Of a stretch of DNA of 64,000 nt, positions 1 through 8,994 are shown in pieces. The translations under genes and the position numbers were made by a program. The DNA is from Brotaphodocola sp003480315 (GTDB lineage Bacteria > Bacillota > Clostridia > Lachnospirales > Lachnospiraceae). The notes beneath the pieces are model-generated. The model was not told the DNA's origin and ran no database searches. It saw only the letters and a list, made by a program, of their open reading frames with translations. The first letter of the stretch is position 1. Each line of letters opens with the position of its first letter. Location: assembly GCF_964246085.1 (NCBI RefSeq), contig NZ_CAXTPD010000011.1, one strand, 5' to 3'.

Positions 1-133
1 AGTTTGGGTCGCAGGTCTGACAATAGGCGGCGCAGTGAACAAAGCGCAAAATTCCACCGTTTCTGCGTTTCTGTACGTGGTTTCCGGAACTTCGGACCTT
101 TTAGTGGTTCCGTCTCAATATTTTTATTTACGC
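1..133. other. No gene recognised at left edge
   Basis: Short frames run through this stretch, but they continue into the antisense of the tRNA and carry no recognisable domain. I see no promoter or RNA gene that I can support here. Confidence 0.4.
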
Positions 134-165
134 AAAAAAAGAAGCCTGCTGCCAGACTTCTTTTT
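134..165 (-). terminator. Intrinsic terminator of tRNA-Asp
   Basis: Read on the minus strand, a roughly 10-bp stem with one mismatch (AAGAAG...CTTCTT at the base) is followed by a run of seven T. It starts directly after the 3' end of the tRNA, so it probably ends that transcript. Confidence 0.8.
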
Positions 166-167
166 AA

Positions 168-241
168 CGACCCGGATGGGGTTCGAACCCACGACCTCCG
201 CCGTGACAGGGCGGCGCTCTAACCAGCTGAGCCACCAGGCC
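168..241 (-). tRNA. tRNA-Asp (anticodon GTC)
   Basis: The 74-nt minus-strand sequence folds into a full cloverleaf. The acceptor arms GGCCTGG and CCGGGTC pair with G-T wobbles. The D stem is GCTC/GAGC, the anticodon stem is CCGCC/GGCGG around loop CTGTCAC, and the T loop is TTCGAAC. The loop gives anticodon GTC, aspartate, and the discriminator base is G as expected for tRNA-Asp. CCA is not encoded. Confidence 0.95.
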
Positions 242-336
242 ATCTTATAAATTGTATGTATTGCTCATGCAATAACAACATTATATAAGATGACCGACTT
301 CCTGTCAAGCGGATTTTTTATTTTTACAGGCAAATG

Positions 337-1824
337 TTACGCCAGATTCGTATATCCCATCAGATACTTATCCACTTCTTTTGCCACATCGCGGCCTTCG
401 TGAATGGCCCAAACCACCAGGGACTGTCCTCTGTGCATATCTCCTGCGGTGAAGACCTTCTCAACATTGGTGGCATATTTTCCGGCTTCGGTTGCTACGT
501 TAGTACGGGCATTCAGTTCTACGCCGAATGCGTCTGCAACGTAACTCTGGGCACCTAAAAATCCTGCCGCGATCAGCACCAGATCTGCCGGCACCTCCTT
601 CTCGGAGCCTTCCACCGGCACCATGGACATACGTCCGGTCTCCGGGTTCTTCTCTGCCTTCAGGCTGACAAGAATTGCTTTTACCAGCTTGCCGCTCTCA
701 TCCTTCACAAACTCTTTCACGGTAGTCTGGTAGATGCGCGGGTCATGACCAAACACGGCAATGGCCTCTTCCTGGCCGTAGTCAGTCTTTAAGATACGCG
801 GCCACTCCGGCCAGCTGTTGTTCTCCGTGCGCTTTTCCGGAAGCTTCGGCATCATCTCCAGCTGGGTCACGGATGCACAGCCATGGCGGATGGCTGTGCC
901 GACACAGTCGTTTCCGGTATCGCCGCCGCCGATGACAATGACATGCTTATCCTTTGCGGAAATGTAATTGCCGTCCTCCAGGTTAGAATTTAACAGGCTC
1001 TTTGTGGTGGATTTTAAGAAGTCTACCGCAAAATAAATACCCTCTGCGTCCCGGCCCGGCACATTGATGTCCCGGGGATTGGATGCGCCGCAAGCCAGCA
1101 CTACACTGTCAAATTCCTTTAAAAGCTTCGCTGCCTTGTAATTCTTTCCGACATTGGCGCCGGTCACAAAGGTCACGCCCTCTTCCTTCATCACGTTGAT
1201 TTTGCGGTCAATGACCTGCTTTTCCAGCTTCATATTCGGAATACCGTACATCAGAAGACCGCCCACGCGGTCCTCCCGCTCAAACACCGTCACATTGTGT
1301 CCGCGCTTGTTTAACTGGTCTGCCGCAGCCAGACCGGACGGACCGGAGCCGATGACTGCGATCTTTTTATCGGTACGCAGATGTGGCGGTTTTGGCCCTG
1401 CCTCTCCTGTCTCATATGCTTTCTCAATGATGGCATGCTCGTTTTCCTTGATGCTGACCGGATCCCCGTTCAGGCCGCAGGTGCAGGCTGCCTCACACGG
1501 TGCCGGGCAGACGCGGCTGGTAAATTCCGGGAAGCTGTTGGTCTTTTTCAGGCGGTTATAAGCCTGACCCCAGTTTCCGGTGTACACCAGGTCATTCCAC
1601 TCCGGAACCAGGTTATGGAGCGGACAGCCGGATACCATGCCGTTCATCATCATGCCGGACTGGCAGAAGGGGACGCCGCACTCCATACAGCGTGCGCCCT
1701 GCTTTCTCTGCTGTGCCTCCGTCAAAGGAGTGTGGAACTCATTGAAGTTTTTGATGCGCTCCAGTGGTGCAGCCGCCTTGCCGTTTACTCTGTCATATTC
1801 CAAAAATCCTGTTGGCTTTCCCAT
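337..1824 (-). CDS. gltD: Glutamate synthase small subunit GltD
   Basis: This is the small subunit of glutamate synthase. It passes electrons from NAD(P)H through FAD and iron-sulfur clusters to GltB, which makes two glutamates from glutamine and 2-oxoglutarate in the cytosol. The 495-aa length is usual. The N-terminal 110 residues carry the cysteine sets for two clusters (CMECGVPFC, then VCPAPCEAACTC). A first Rossmann fold starts with IGSGPSGLAAADQL near residue 157 and a second with VIGGGDTGNDC near residue 300. The gene starts 12 nt after gltB stops, with an AGGAG site, so the two form an operon. I considered other GltD-like reductases (for example partners of PreT or NfnB), but adjacency to gltB settles it. 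Confidence 0.97.
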   Translation of the reverse strand: MGKPTGFLEYDRVNGKAAAPLERIKNFNEFHTPLTEAQQRKQGARCMECGVPFCQSGMMMNGMVSGCPLHNLVPEWNDLVYTGNWGQAYNRLKKTNSFPEFTSRVCPAPCEAACTCGLNGDPVSIKENEHAIIEKAYETGEAGPKPPHLRTDKKIAVIGSGPSGLAAADQLNKRGHNVTVFEREDRVGGLLMYGIPNMKLEKQVIDRKINVMKEEGVTFVTGANVGKNYKAAKLLKEFDSVVLACGASNPRDINVPGRDAEGIYFAVDFLKSTTKSLLNSNLEDGNYISAKDKHVIVIGGGDTGNDCVGTAIRHGCASVTQLEMMPKLPEKRTENNSWPEWPRILKTDYGQEEAIAVFGHDPRIYQTTVKEFVKDESGKLVKAILVSLKAEKNPETGRMSMVPVEGSEKEVPADLVLIAAGFLGAQSYVADAFGVELNARTNVATEAGKYATNVEKVFTAGDMHRGQSLVVWAIHEGRDVAKEVDKYLMGYTNLA

Positions 1825-1836
1825 CTTCTCTCCTCC

Positions 1837-4800
1837 TTACTTTCTCTGATTTGCGTAGAATGCCTCAATCTGCGCCTGCTCACTGCTCAGACCCTTCTCC
1901 TCCATCTGCACGATGGTGTTCATCATGCGGCGGTAGTCATGAGGCATAACCTTCTTGAATTTCGGCAGGTACTCGCCAAAGTGATCCAGGATCTCTTTTC
2001 CTCTTGCGGAGTTGGTGTAAGCCACATGCTCCTGGATCATTTCTTTTAATTCCTGGACATCGTACTTATTGGTCACCTCTTCCAGGGAAACCAGTTCCTT
2101 GTTCAGGCGTTTGTAGAAATCACGGTTTTCATCCAGCACATAAGCAATACCGCCGCTCATTCCGGCTGCGAAGTTCTTTCCTGTGGTGCCAAGGACTACG
2201 ACACGGCCGCCGGTCATGTACTCACATCCGTGATCGCCCACGCCCTCAACAACTGCCGTTGCGCCGGAGTTGCGGACACAGAAACGCTCACCGGCTACGC
2301 CGTTGATGTAAGCCTTGCCGCTGGTAGCGCCGTAAAGAGCAACGTTACCGATAACAATATTTTCCTCTGCCTTAAAGTTTACAGCCTTCGGCGGATATAC
2401 GATCAGCTTGCCGCCGGATAAGCCTTTTCCGAAGTAGTCATTACTGTCACCTACTAGCTCCAGGGTCAGTCCCTTCGGGATGAAGGCGCCAAAGCTCTGG
2501 CCGCCGCTTCCGTTACACTGGATGGTGAAGGTATCCTCCGGCAGGCCGTCCGGATACTGTCTGGTGATTTCGGATCCGAAAATGGTTCCCAGGGTACGGT
2601 CTACGTTGGAGACATCCACCTGCAAACTCTTCTTCTGTCCCTTGTTCAGGGCTGTCTTTAACTGCTTTAAGAATACCTGCTCGTCGATGGTCTGATCCAG
2701 CTTGAAATCGTACTCCAGCTTGTCGCGGTATCCGCAAAAATGCATACCCTCATAGGGATTTTCAAGGATATTGCTTAAATCCACTTTATTCGCACGCTCA
2801 GACGGAATGTGCTCTTTCTTCTTTAATAAATCGGTACGGCCAACCAGCTCATCCACGGTGCGGACACCAAGCTTTGCCATGTACTCACGCAGCTCCTGTG
2901 CTACGAAATGCATAAAGTTTACCACGTACTCCGGTTTTCCCTTGAAACGTTTTCTCAGCTCCGGATTCTGGGTCGCGATGCCCACCGGACAGGTATCCAG
3001 GTTGCAGACACGCATCATGACGCAGCCCATGGTTACCAGCGGAGCGGTTGCGAAACCGAACTCCTCGGCACCCAGAATGCAGGCAATAGCCACATCACGT
3101 CCGGTCATCAGCTTACCGTCAGTCTCCAGAATGACTTTGTCACGCAGGCCGTTCATGATCAGGGTCTGATGTGCCTCAGCCACGCCAAGCTCCCACGGAA
3201 GTCCCGCATTGTAGATGGAGTTTCTCGGAGCAGCACCGGTACCGCCGTCAAAACCGGATACCAGGATAACCTGTGCACCTGCCTTTGCAACACCGGCTGC
3301 TACGGTTCCCACACCGGCCTCAGATACCAGTTTTACAGAGATCCTTGCTCTGGTGTTGGAATTCTTTAAGTCATAAATTAACTGTGCCAGATCCTCGATG
3401 GAATAGATATCGTGGTGCGGCGGCGGGGAGATCAGGCCGACACCGGTTGTTGAATGACGAGTCTTAGCCACCCACGGATATACTTTTCCGCCCGGAAGCT
3501 GTCCGCCCTCACCAGGCTTTGCGCCCTGCGCCATCTTGATCTGGATTTCCTGGGCACTGACCAGATAACGGGAGGTAACTCCGAAACGTCCGGATGCCAC
3601 CTGCTTGATGGCAGAACAGCGGTTGTTGTTCTTCGGTCCCGGAACCAGACGTTCCAGGCTCTCACCTCCCTCACCGGTGTTGGACTTGCCGCCCAGTCGG
3701 TTCATGGCAATGGCCAGAGTCTCATGGGCTTCCTGGGAAATGGAGCCGTAAGACATCGCGCCGGTCTTAAAACGCTTCACGATGGAGTCCACACTCTCGA
3801 CCTCATCGATCGGGATACCTCCGTTTTCATCGAAGTTAAAGTCAATGAGACTTCGCAGGTTAATGGTCTGCTCTTCCTCGTTCAGCGCATGGCTGTACTC
3901 TTTGAAGATTTCATAATTTCCGGTCCATGCCGCCTGCTGGAGCAGATGGATGGTACGCGGATTGTACAGGTGTTCTTCCTGACCAGAGCGCTCCTTGTGG
4001 CTTCCCACGCTCTCCAGGGTCAGATCTACATCCAGGCCCAACGGGTCAAATGCGGTGGAATGCAGCACATCCACATCATTGGCGATATCTTCCAGGGTGA
4101 TACCGCCCACACGGCTGACCGTGTTGGTAAAGTACTTGTCGATGACCTCTTTAGAGATGCCAATAGCCTCAAAGATCTGCGCGCCCTGGTAGGACTGGAT
4201 GGTGGAAATACCCATCTTGGACGCGATCTTGACGATGCCGTGAAGGACTGCGGAATTGTAGTCATTTACGGCTGCATAATAGTCCTTATCTAACATCTTG
4301 GACTCGATCAGGTAGTGAACGGACTCCTGTGCCAGATACGGGTTGATGGCGCTGGCACCAAAGCCCAGCAAAGTTGCGAAGTGATGTACCTCTCTCGGCT
4401 CGCCGCTCTCCAGGATCAGAGCCATGGAAGTGCGCTTCTTGGTCTTTACCAGATGCTGCTGCAGGGCAGATACCGCTAACAGGGACGGAATCGGCACATG
4501 GTTTTCATCGATGTCACGGTCAGACAGGATGATGATGTTGACGCCATCGCGGTGCGCACGGTCTACCTCCAGGAACAGGCGCTCAATCGCCTTGGCCAGG
4601 GAAGTATTCTTATAATAGGTGATCGGGATCACTTCTACCTTGAAGCCCGGTTTCTTCATATATTTAATCTTTAACAGATCGGTACAGGTCAGAATCGGGT
4701 TATCTACCTTTAAGATGTGGCAGTTCTCCGGAGCCTCCTCCAGTACATTGCCCTCTTCACCGACATAAACCGTGGTAGAAGTTACGATCTCCTCACGGAT

Positions 4801-6420
4801 CGCATCGATCGGCGGATTGGTTACCTGTGCAAAGAGCTGTTTGAAGTAATTAAACAGCGGCTGATGCTTCTTGGACAGCACTGCCAGTGGACTGTCCGCA
4901 CCCATAGCGGAAACAGCCTCTGCACCATTTAATGCCATCGGAAGGATCATCGTCTTATACTGCTCATAGGTATAGCCGTAGGTCTTTTGCATCTGCGCAC
5001 GCTGTTTTTTAGTCAGCTCCGGCACGCCCTTGTTCGGAATCGGAAGATCTTTTAAGTCTACCATCTGGGCATCCAGCCACTCACCATACGGCTGGCGGGA
5101 CGCATAACGGAGCTTTAATTCCTCATCTCCTACCAGTTCGCCCTTCACGGTATCGATGAGGAGCATCTTGCCCGGTCTTAAGCGCTCTTTCTTAATGACA
5201 TGGAATTGGTCGATATCGATCGCGCCAACCTCGGAAGCCAGGATCACCTGGTCGTCATCAGTAATGTAGTAACGAGATGGACGCAGGCCGTTGCGGTCAA
5301 GAACCGCACCCATTACATCACCATCACTGAATACAATGGAGGCCGGGCCATCCCATGGCTCCATCATGGTTGCGTAGTAACGGTAGAAGTCCTTGACCTC
5401 CTGCGGCATGAACCGGTCATGCTGCCACGGAGCCGGGATCAGGATCATAACCGCCATCGGAAGCTCCATGCCGCTCATGACCATAAATTCCAGCGCGTTA
5501 TCTAACATGGCAGAGTCAGAGCCCTCCTGGCTGATGATCGGAAGAACCTTGTACATGTCAGACTTGAAGAACTTTGTTTCCATGTTCTCCTCGCGAGCCA
5601 TCATCTTATCCACGTTGCCGCGGATAGTGTTGATCTCACCGTTGTGGACAATAATGCGGTTCGGATGGGCACGCATCCAGCTCGGGTTGGTATTGGTGCT
5701 GAAACGGGAATGTACGGTTGCAATAGCGGACTCATAATCCGGATCCTGCAGATCCTCAAAGAACTGACGCAGCTCTTTGACCAGGAACATACCCTTGTAT
5801 ACAATTGTGCGGCTGCTCATGGATACCACATAAGTGTCGTCATTGCTCTGCTCGAATACGCGGCGTGCCACATAGAGGCGACGGTCAAAATCCAGTCCCT
5901 TTTCCACCTCTGCCGGCTTTCCGATAAAGCCCTGCATGATGTAAGGCATTTTCTCTACGGCCTTATCACCGATCTTCTCCGGGTGGGTCGGAAGGGTTCT
6001 CCAGCCAAGGAACTTCAGTCCCTCTTTCTTTACAATCACCTCCAGCATTTTCTTTGCCTGGTTTCTTGCAAGTTCATCCTGGGGGAAGAAGAACATGCCG
6101 ACACCGTATTCACGTGCCTCGCCAAGCTCAATGCCAAGCGGCTTTGTTACCTTCTGGAAGAATTTGTGGGAAATCTGAAGCATGATGCCGACACCATCTC
6201 CGGTCTTTCCTTCCGCGTCCTTGCCGGCGCGGTGTTCCAGGTTTTCTACAATATGAAGTGCCTGCTCCACGGTACGGTGGCTCGGGATACCCTTGATATT
6301 GGCTACAGCACCGATACCACAGTTGTCATGCTCAAAGCTCGGATCATAAAGACCCGGAGCCTTTGCTGTAGGAGCAGAGTTTTTTGGGGAGTTTGTTAAG
6401 GTTCTCTGATCGCTGTCCAT
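1837..6420 (-). CDS. gltB: Glutamate synthase large subunit GltB
   Basis: This 1527-aa protein is the large subunit of glutamate synthase. It has the usual four parts. An N-terminal glutamine amidotransferase domain starts at Cys34 (HDNCGIGAV), which implies removal of a 33-residue propeptide to free the nucleophile. A central domain follows, then an FMN/TIM-barrel synthase domain with the 3Fe-4S cysteines in CVMMRVCNLDTCPVG. The C-terminus is the glycine-rich beta-helix (GYRDKLEYD onward). Ammonia cut from glutamine is channelled to 2-oxoglutarate. It is the first gene of gltBD and has its own promoter and a structured leader. No frameshift is visible over 4.6 kb. Confidence 0.97.
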   Translation of the reverse strand: MDSDQRTLTNSPKNSAPTAKAPGLYDPSFEHDNCGIGAVANIKGIPSHRTVEQALHIVENLEHRAGKDAEGKTGDGVGIMLQISHKFFQKVTKPLGIELGEAREYGVGMFFFPQDELARNQAKKMLEVIVKKEGLKFLGWRTLPTHPEKIGDKAVEKMPYIMQGFIGKPAEVEKGLDFDRRLYVARRVFEQSNDDTYVVSMSSRTIVYKGMFLVKELRQFFEDLQDPDYESAIATVHSRFSTNTNPSWMRAHPNRIIVHNGEINTIRGNVDKMMAREENMETKFFKSDMYKVLPIISQEGSDSAMLDNALEFMVMSGMELPMAVMILIPAPWQHDRFMPQEVKDFYRYYATMMEPWDGPASIVFSDGDVMGAVLDRNGLRPSRYYITDDDQVILASEVGAIDIDQFHVIKKERLRPGKMLLIDTVKGELVGDEELKLRYASRQPYGEWLDAQMVDLKDLPIPNKGVPELTKKQRAQMQKTYGYTYEQYKTMILPMALNGAEAVSAMGADSPLAVLSKKHQPLFNYFKQLFAQVTNPPIDAIREEIVTSTTVYVGEEGNVLEEAPENCHILKVDNPILTCTDLLKIKYMKKPGFKVEVIPITYYKNTSLAKAIERLFLEVDRAHRDGVNIIILSDRDIDENHVPIPSLLAVSALQQHLVKTKKRTSMALILESGEPREVHHFATLLGFGASAINPYLAQESVHYLIESKMLDKDYYAAVNDYNSAVLHGIVKIASKMGISTIQSYQGAQIFEAIGISKEVIDKYFTNTVSRVGGITLEDIANDVDVLHSTAFDPLGLDVDLTLESVGSHKERSGQEEHLYNPRTIHLLQQAAWTGNYEIFKEYSHALNEEEQTINLRSLIDFNFDENGGIPIDEVESVDSIVKRFKTGAMSYGSISQEAHETLAIAMNRLGGKSNTGEGGESLERLVPGPKNNNRCSAIKQVASGRFGVTSRYLVSAQEIQIKMAQGAKPGEGGQLPGGKVYPWVAKTRHSTTGVGLISPPPHHDIYSIEDLAQLIYDLKNSNTRARISVKLVSEAGVGTVAAGVAKAGAQVILVSGFDGGTGAAPRNSIYNAGLPWELGVAEAHQTLIMNGLRDKVILETDGKLMTGRDVAIACILGAEEFGFATAPLVTMGCVMMRVCNLDTCPVGIATQNPELRKRFKGKPEYVVNFMHFVAQELREYMAKLGVRTVDELVGRTDLLKKKEHIPSERANKVDLSNILENPYEGMHFCGYRDKLEYDFKLDQTIDEQVFLKQLKTALNKGQKKSLQVDVSNVDRTLGTIFGSEITRQYPDGLPEDTFTIQCNGSGGQSFGAFIPKGLTLELVGDSNDYFGKGLSGGKLIVYPPKAVNFKAEENIVIGNVALYGATSGKAYINGVAGERFCVRNSGATAVVEGVGDHGCEYMTGGRVVVLGTTGKNFAAGMSGGIAYVLDENRDFYKRLNKELVSLEEVTNKYDVQELKEMIQEHVAYTNSARGKEILDHFGEYLPKFKKVMPHDYRRMMNTIVQMEEKGLSSEQAQIEAFYANQRK

Positions 6421-6449
6421 AAATCATTTCCTTTCCTGTTTTGTAATGG

Positions 6450-6550
6450 GGAAATCAGCGGATGCGCCTTTTGGCGCTTTCTCAATCTGCAGAGCAAATG
6501 AAAAGAGGGCGCGAAAATCCATTTCGAATTTTCGCACCCTCGCGATTTCC
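6450..6550 (-). promoter_or_regulatory. Structured leader with terminator-like hairpin before gltB
   Basis: The untranslated leader contains a 14-bp stem (arms 6528-6541 and 6505-6518, one G-U pair, 9-nt loop). It is followed on the minus strand by TTTTCATTT. A small GCGCC/GGCGC hairpin lies at 6464-6477. A 7-nt segment at 6544-6550 (GGAAATC in RNA sense) can pair with GATTTCC at 6450-6456 and would enclose the whole structure. This looks like a transcription attenuator, but I recognise no named riboswitch. Confidence 0.5.
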
Positions 6551-6567
6551 TTGTGTAATCTTCCTGC

Positions 6568-6596
6568 ATAATACTACATATTTTCTCATTTGTAAA
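6568..6596 (-). promoter_or_regulatory. Sigma-A promoter of gltBD
   Basis: TTTACA at 6591-6596 and TATTAT at 6568-6573 on the minus strand are 17 bp apart. This predicts transcription starting near 6561 and a leader of about 140 nt before gltB. Confidence 0.75.
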
Positions 6597-6683
6597 TCCT
6601 TTTTTTATTTTAAATTGTCAGATTATTTGTCTATTTATATTTTTTGATTGCTATTATCAGTATTTTATTGCATTCCCAGAAAT

Positions 6684-6727
6684 AAAAAAGGTATCTTCCA
6701 GAATTTTCTTCCAAAAGATACCTTTTT
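6684..6727. terminator. Bidirectional terminator between ptsH and gltB promoter
   Basis: Arms AAAAAAGGTATCTT and AAGATACCTTTTT flank a 17-nt loop, with T runs on both strands. On the minus strand it lies just after the HPr stop codon, so it ends that transcript. Confidence 0.85.
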
Positions 6728-6766
6728 CTGTCCAAATATGTTCACTTGCATTTGTTCAAAGAAGAC

Positions 6767-7033
6767 TTACATTTCTCCAAGACCGCTCTCGATTGCTTTG
6801 CTCACAGTCTCCATAGCGGCTGCCTCATCCTCACCGTCACAGATCAGGGTGATCTCGGTGCCGGACTTGATGCCTGCTGCCATTACGTTTAATACGCTCT
6901 TTGCAATGATTCTCTTCTCACCACACTCGATGATAACGTCACATTTGAATTTCATGGCAGTCTGGGATAAAACTCCTGCCGGTCTTAAGTGTAATCCTGA
7001 CGGATTTACAACGGTTAAATTCTTACTAAGCAT
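6767..7033 (-). CDS. ptsH: HPr-family phosphocarrier protein
   Basis: HPr carries phosphate from enzyme I to the sugar-specific EII proteins of the phosphotransferase system. In Firmicutes it is also phosphorylated on Ser46 by HPr kinase, which drives carbon catabolite control. The 88-aa protein has the active-site motif PSGLHLRPAG with His at residue 15, and Ser at residue 46 in AKSVLNVMAAG. This argues for a working HPr rather than Crh, which lacks His15. No enzyme I gene is adjacent, so it could be one of several HPr copies. The start is supported by AAAGGAG 9 nt upstream. It has its own strong promoter and terminator and is therefore a single-gene unit. Confidence 0.9.
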   Translation of the reverse strand: MLSKNLTVVNPSGLHLRPAGVLSQTAMKFKCDVIIECGEKRIIAKSVLNVMAAGIKSGTEITLICDGEDEAAAMETVSKAIESGLGEM

Positions 7034-7072
7034 AGTTCACGTCTCCTTTAGAATTAATATCAACCTTAATAA

Positions 7073-7101
7073 ATTTTATTACAAATCACGACAAGTGTCA
7101 A
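7073..7101 (-). promoter_or_regulatory. Sigma-A promoter of ptsH
   Basis: A perfect TTGACA (7096-7101) and TAAAAT (7073-7078) on the minus strand are 17 bp apart. The -35 box overlaps the last codon of queH. Confidence 0.85.
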
Positions 7102-7730
7102 GGTTCTTCCCTAAGTTCCTGCTCTCTTTTTGAGAACACGCAGCCGCAGTAATTCTGCCGGTAAAGTCCATATTCCGCAGATAATTCCACGGAACGCCTG
7201 TAACCGTTTTTCTTCTTGAAATCCGATGGCAGGTGCTCTACCTTGTAGATTTGAGAGAGTTCCTCTCCGATCTCATTGAGTTTGCCGGCATTCTTAAGCG
7301 GACTGATGGTAAGAGTCGTGGCAAAATAATCAAAACCTCCCTCCGCCGCCATTTTGGCAGCCGCTTCCAGACGCAGTCGGTAACACCGAAAACAGCGTTC
7401 TCCACCCTCCGGAACTGTCTCAAGTCCCCTGCTTACTGCGTAAAAGCGTTCCGGCTCATAAGCACCGACTACAAGCGTAATGGGATGCTTTGCAGGCAGC
7501 TCCCGGATCAGATGCTGCTGCTCTGCGGCACGCTTTTCGTATTCCTCAGCCGGAGAAATATTGGGATTATAATAAAACACAGTGATCTCAAAATAATCTG
7601 ACAGGTATTCCAGCACATAGCTGCTGCAGGGAGCGCAGCAACTATGCAACAAGAGCCGGGGAACCCGACTCTTGCTTTCATTTTCTTTTATGACTGCTTC
7701 CAGCTCACGCTGATAATTTCTGCGGTTCAT
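7098..7730 (-). CDS. queH: Epoxyqueuosine reductase QueH
   Basis: QueH catalyses the last step of queuosine synthesis, reducing epoxyqueuosine to queuosine in the wobble position of GUN tRNAs. It is the non-cobalamin alternative to QueG (formerly DUF208). The 210-aa protein shows the family cysteines: HSCCAPCSSY near residue 29, CFRCYRLR in the middle, and YCGCVFS near the C-terminus. These are expected to bind a 4Fe-4S cluster and a second metal. It starts 11 nt after the rpoD stop with an AGGAG site, so it is probably co-transcribed with rpoD. The neighbouring tRNA-Asp (GTC) is one of the tRNA classes that receive queuosine, but I attach no weight to that. Confidence 0.93.
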   Translation of the reverse strand: MNRRNYQRELEAVIKENESKSRVPRLLLHSCCAPCSSYVLEYLSDYFEITVFYYNPNISPAEEYEKRAAEQQHLIRELPAKHPITLVVGAYEPERFYAVSRGLETVPEGGERCFRCYRLRLEAAAKMAAEGGFDYFATTLTISPLKNAGKLNEIGEELSQIYKVEHLPSDFKKKNGYRRSVELSAEYGLYRQNYCGCVFSKREQELREEP

Positions 7731-7741
7731 AACAGCTCCTT

Positions 7742-8872
7742 TTACAGGAAATCACGGATCCGTTTGCTTCTGACCGGATTGCGCAGTTTTCTCAGTGCCT
7801 TCGCTTCGATCTGGCGAATACGCTCACGGGTTACATTGAAGGACTTTCCAACCTCCTCCAGTGTGCGCGGATGGCCATCCTCCAGGCCGAAACGCATCAC
7901 GATAACCTGACGCTCACGATCCTTTAAATCTCCAAGAAGCGCGTCGATGTGCTCCCGCAGCATCACGTTCTCCACATTGCCCTCCGGTGTCACAGCATTG
8001 CTGTCTGCAACAAAATCTCCCAGATTGGAATCATCTTCCTCACCGATCGGGGTTTCCAGTGATGCAGGTTCTCTGGCGATCTGCATGATCTCCATAACCT
8101 TATCCTCAGACATTTCCAAAGCATCTGCCAGCTCCGCAACAGACGGCTCATAGCCCAGTTCCAGAGTCAGCTTACGCTGCATCTTGGACATCTTGTTGAT
8201 GGTCTCTACCATATGCACCGGCACACGGATCGTACGGGCCTGATCCGCAAGCGCACGGGTTACAGACTGCCTGATCCACCAAGTCGCATATGTACTCAGT
8301 TTATATCCCTTTGTATAATCAAACTTCTCTACACCCTTGATCAGACCAAGATTGCCCTCCTGGACCAGATCAAGGAAGCTCATGCCGCGGCCGGTATAGC
8401 GCTTTGCAATACTAACTACCAGACGCAGGTTTGCCTCGATCAGTCGCTCTTTTGCATATTCATCGCCCTCTGCCTTACGCTTTGCAAGCGTCAGCTCTTC
8501 CTCGGTGGTAAGCAGCGGTACGGTTCCGATTTCTTTTAAGTACATGCGGACCGGATCCTCAGTTCCGATTCCCTCAAGCAGATCAACCGCATCCAGCTCA
8601 ATATCATCGGAATCCTTCATGAAGCTGTCGTCCATGTCTACATCATCGTCATCGAGAAGCAGACTGTCATCTGCAAGGGCAGCATCATCAATAACAGGGA
8701 CTACATCAATATTTTTTTCCTCAAGGAAGCTGTAAATCTGCTCCATCTGTTCAGGACCAAGGTTTTCCCCTTTAAAAAAGTCATTGATCTCGGTGATGTC
8801 CAATGCATTATGCTTTGTTTTGGCAACTTCTACCAGCTTTTTCAGCTTATCTAAAAAATTGTCTTTTTCCAC
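7742..8872 (-). CDS. rpoD: Primary sigma factor RpoD (SigA)
   Basis: This is the housekeeping sigma factor, which directs RNA polymerase to -35/-10 promoters. The 376-aa protein has region 1.1-like N-terminal helices, an acidic stretch around residues 65-95, region 1.2 (DPVRMYLKEIG), region 2 (RYTGRGMSFLDLVQEG and YKLSTYATWWIRQ), region 3, and region 4 ending in VTRERIRQIEAKALRKLR. The last motif is the -35-binding helix. The start is GTG at 8872, preceded by AAAGGA. Upstream is a strong promoter of its own. The usual neighbour dnaG is not in this window; the gene before it encodes a lipid-kinase homologue. Confidence 0.97.
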   Translation of the reverse strand: MEKDNFLDKLKKLVEVAKTKHNALDITEINDFFKGENLGPEQMEQIYSFLEEKNIDVVPVIDDAALADDSLLLDDDDVDMDDSFMKDSDDIELDAVDLLEGIGTEDPVRMYLKEIGTVPLLTTEEELTLAKRKAEGDEYAKERLIEANLRLVVSIAKRYTGRGMSFLDLVQEGNLGLIKGVEKFDYTKGYKLSTYATWWIRQSVTRALADQARTIRVPVHMVETINKMSKMQRKLTLELGYEPSVAELADALEMSEDKVMEIMQIAREPASLETPIGEEDDSNLGDFVADSNAVTPEGNVENVMLREHIDALLGDLKDRERQVIVMRFGLEDGHPRTLEEVGKSFNVTRERIRQIEAKALRKLRNPVRSKRIRDFL

Positions 8873-8920
8873 AGTAACATCCTTTCAGTTGAAGGTTTAC
8901 GAAAGCCTACACAACTAACC

Positions 8921-8949
8921 ATTATATAATACCCAGCGGCAGATTTCAA
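8921..8949 (-). promoter_or_regulatory. Sigma-A promoter of rpoD-queH
   Basis: TTGAAA (8944-8949) and TATAAT (8921-8926) on the minus strand are 17 bp apart and lie about 50 nt before the rpoD GTG start. Confidence 0.85.
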
Positions 8950-8994
8950 CAATTATTTTCATTATTCTCTGTTTTTACGGCAGGTATCTTCTCA

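Noticed and set aside
4..250. Two short plus-strand frames at the left edge
   Set aside because: Both run through the antisense of tRNA-Asp and its terminator.
1381..2049. Long open frames on the plus strand inside gltB and gltD (also 3454-4293 and 5644-6399)
   Set aside because: They are antisense shadows of strongly conserved genes, with no domain or ribosome site.
7098..7730. preQ1 riboswitch before queH
   Set aside because: queH follows rpoD after 11 nt, which leaves no room for a leader.
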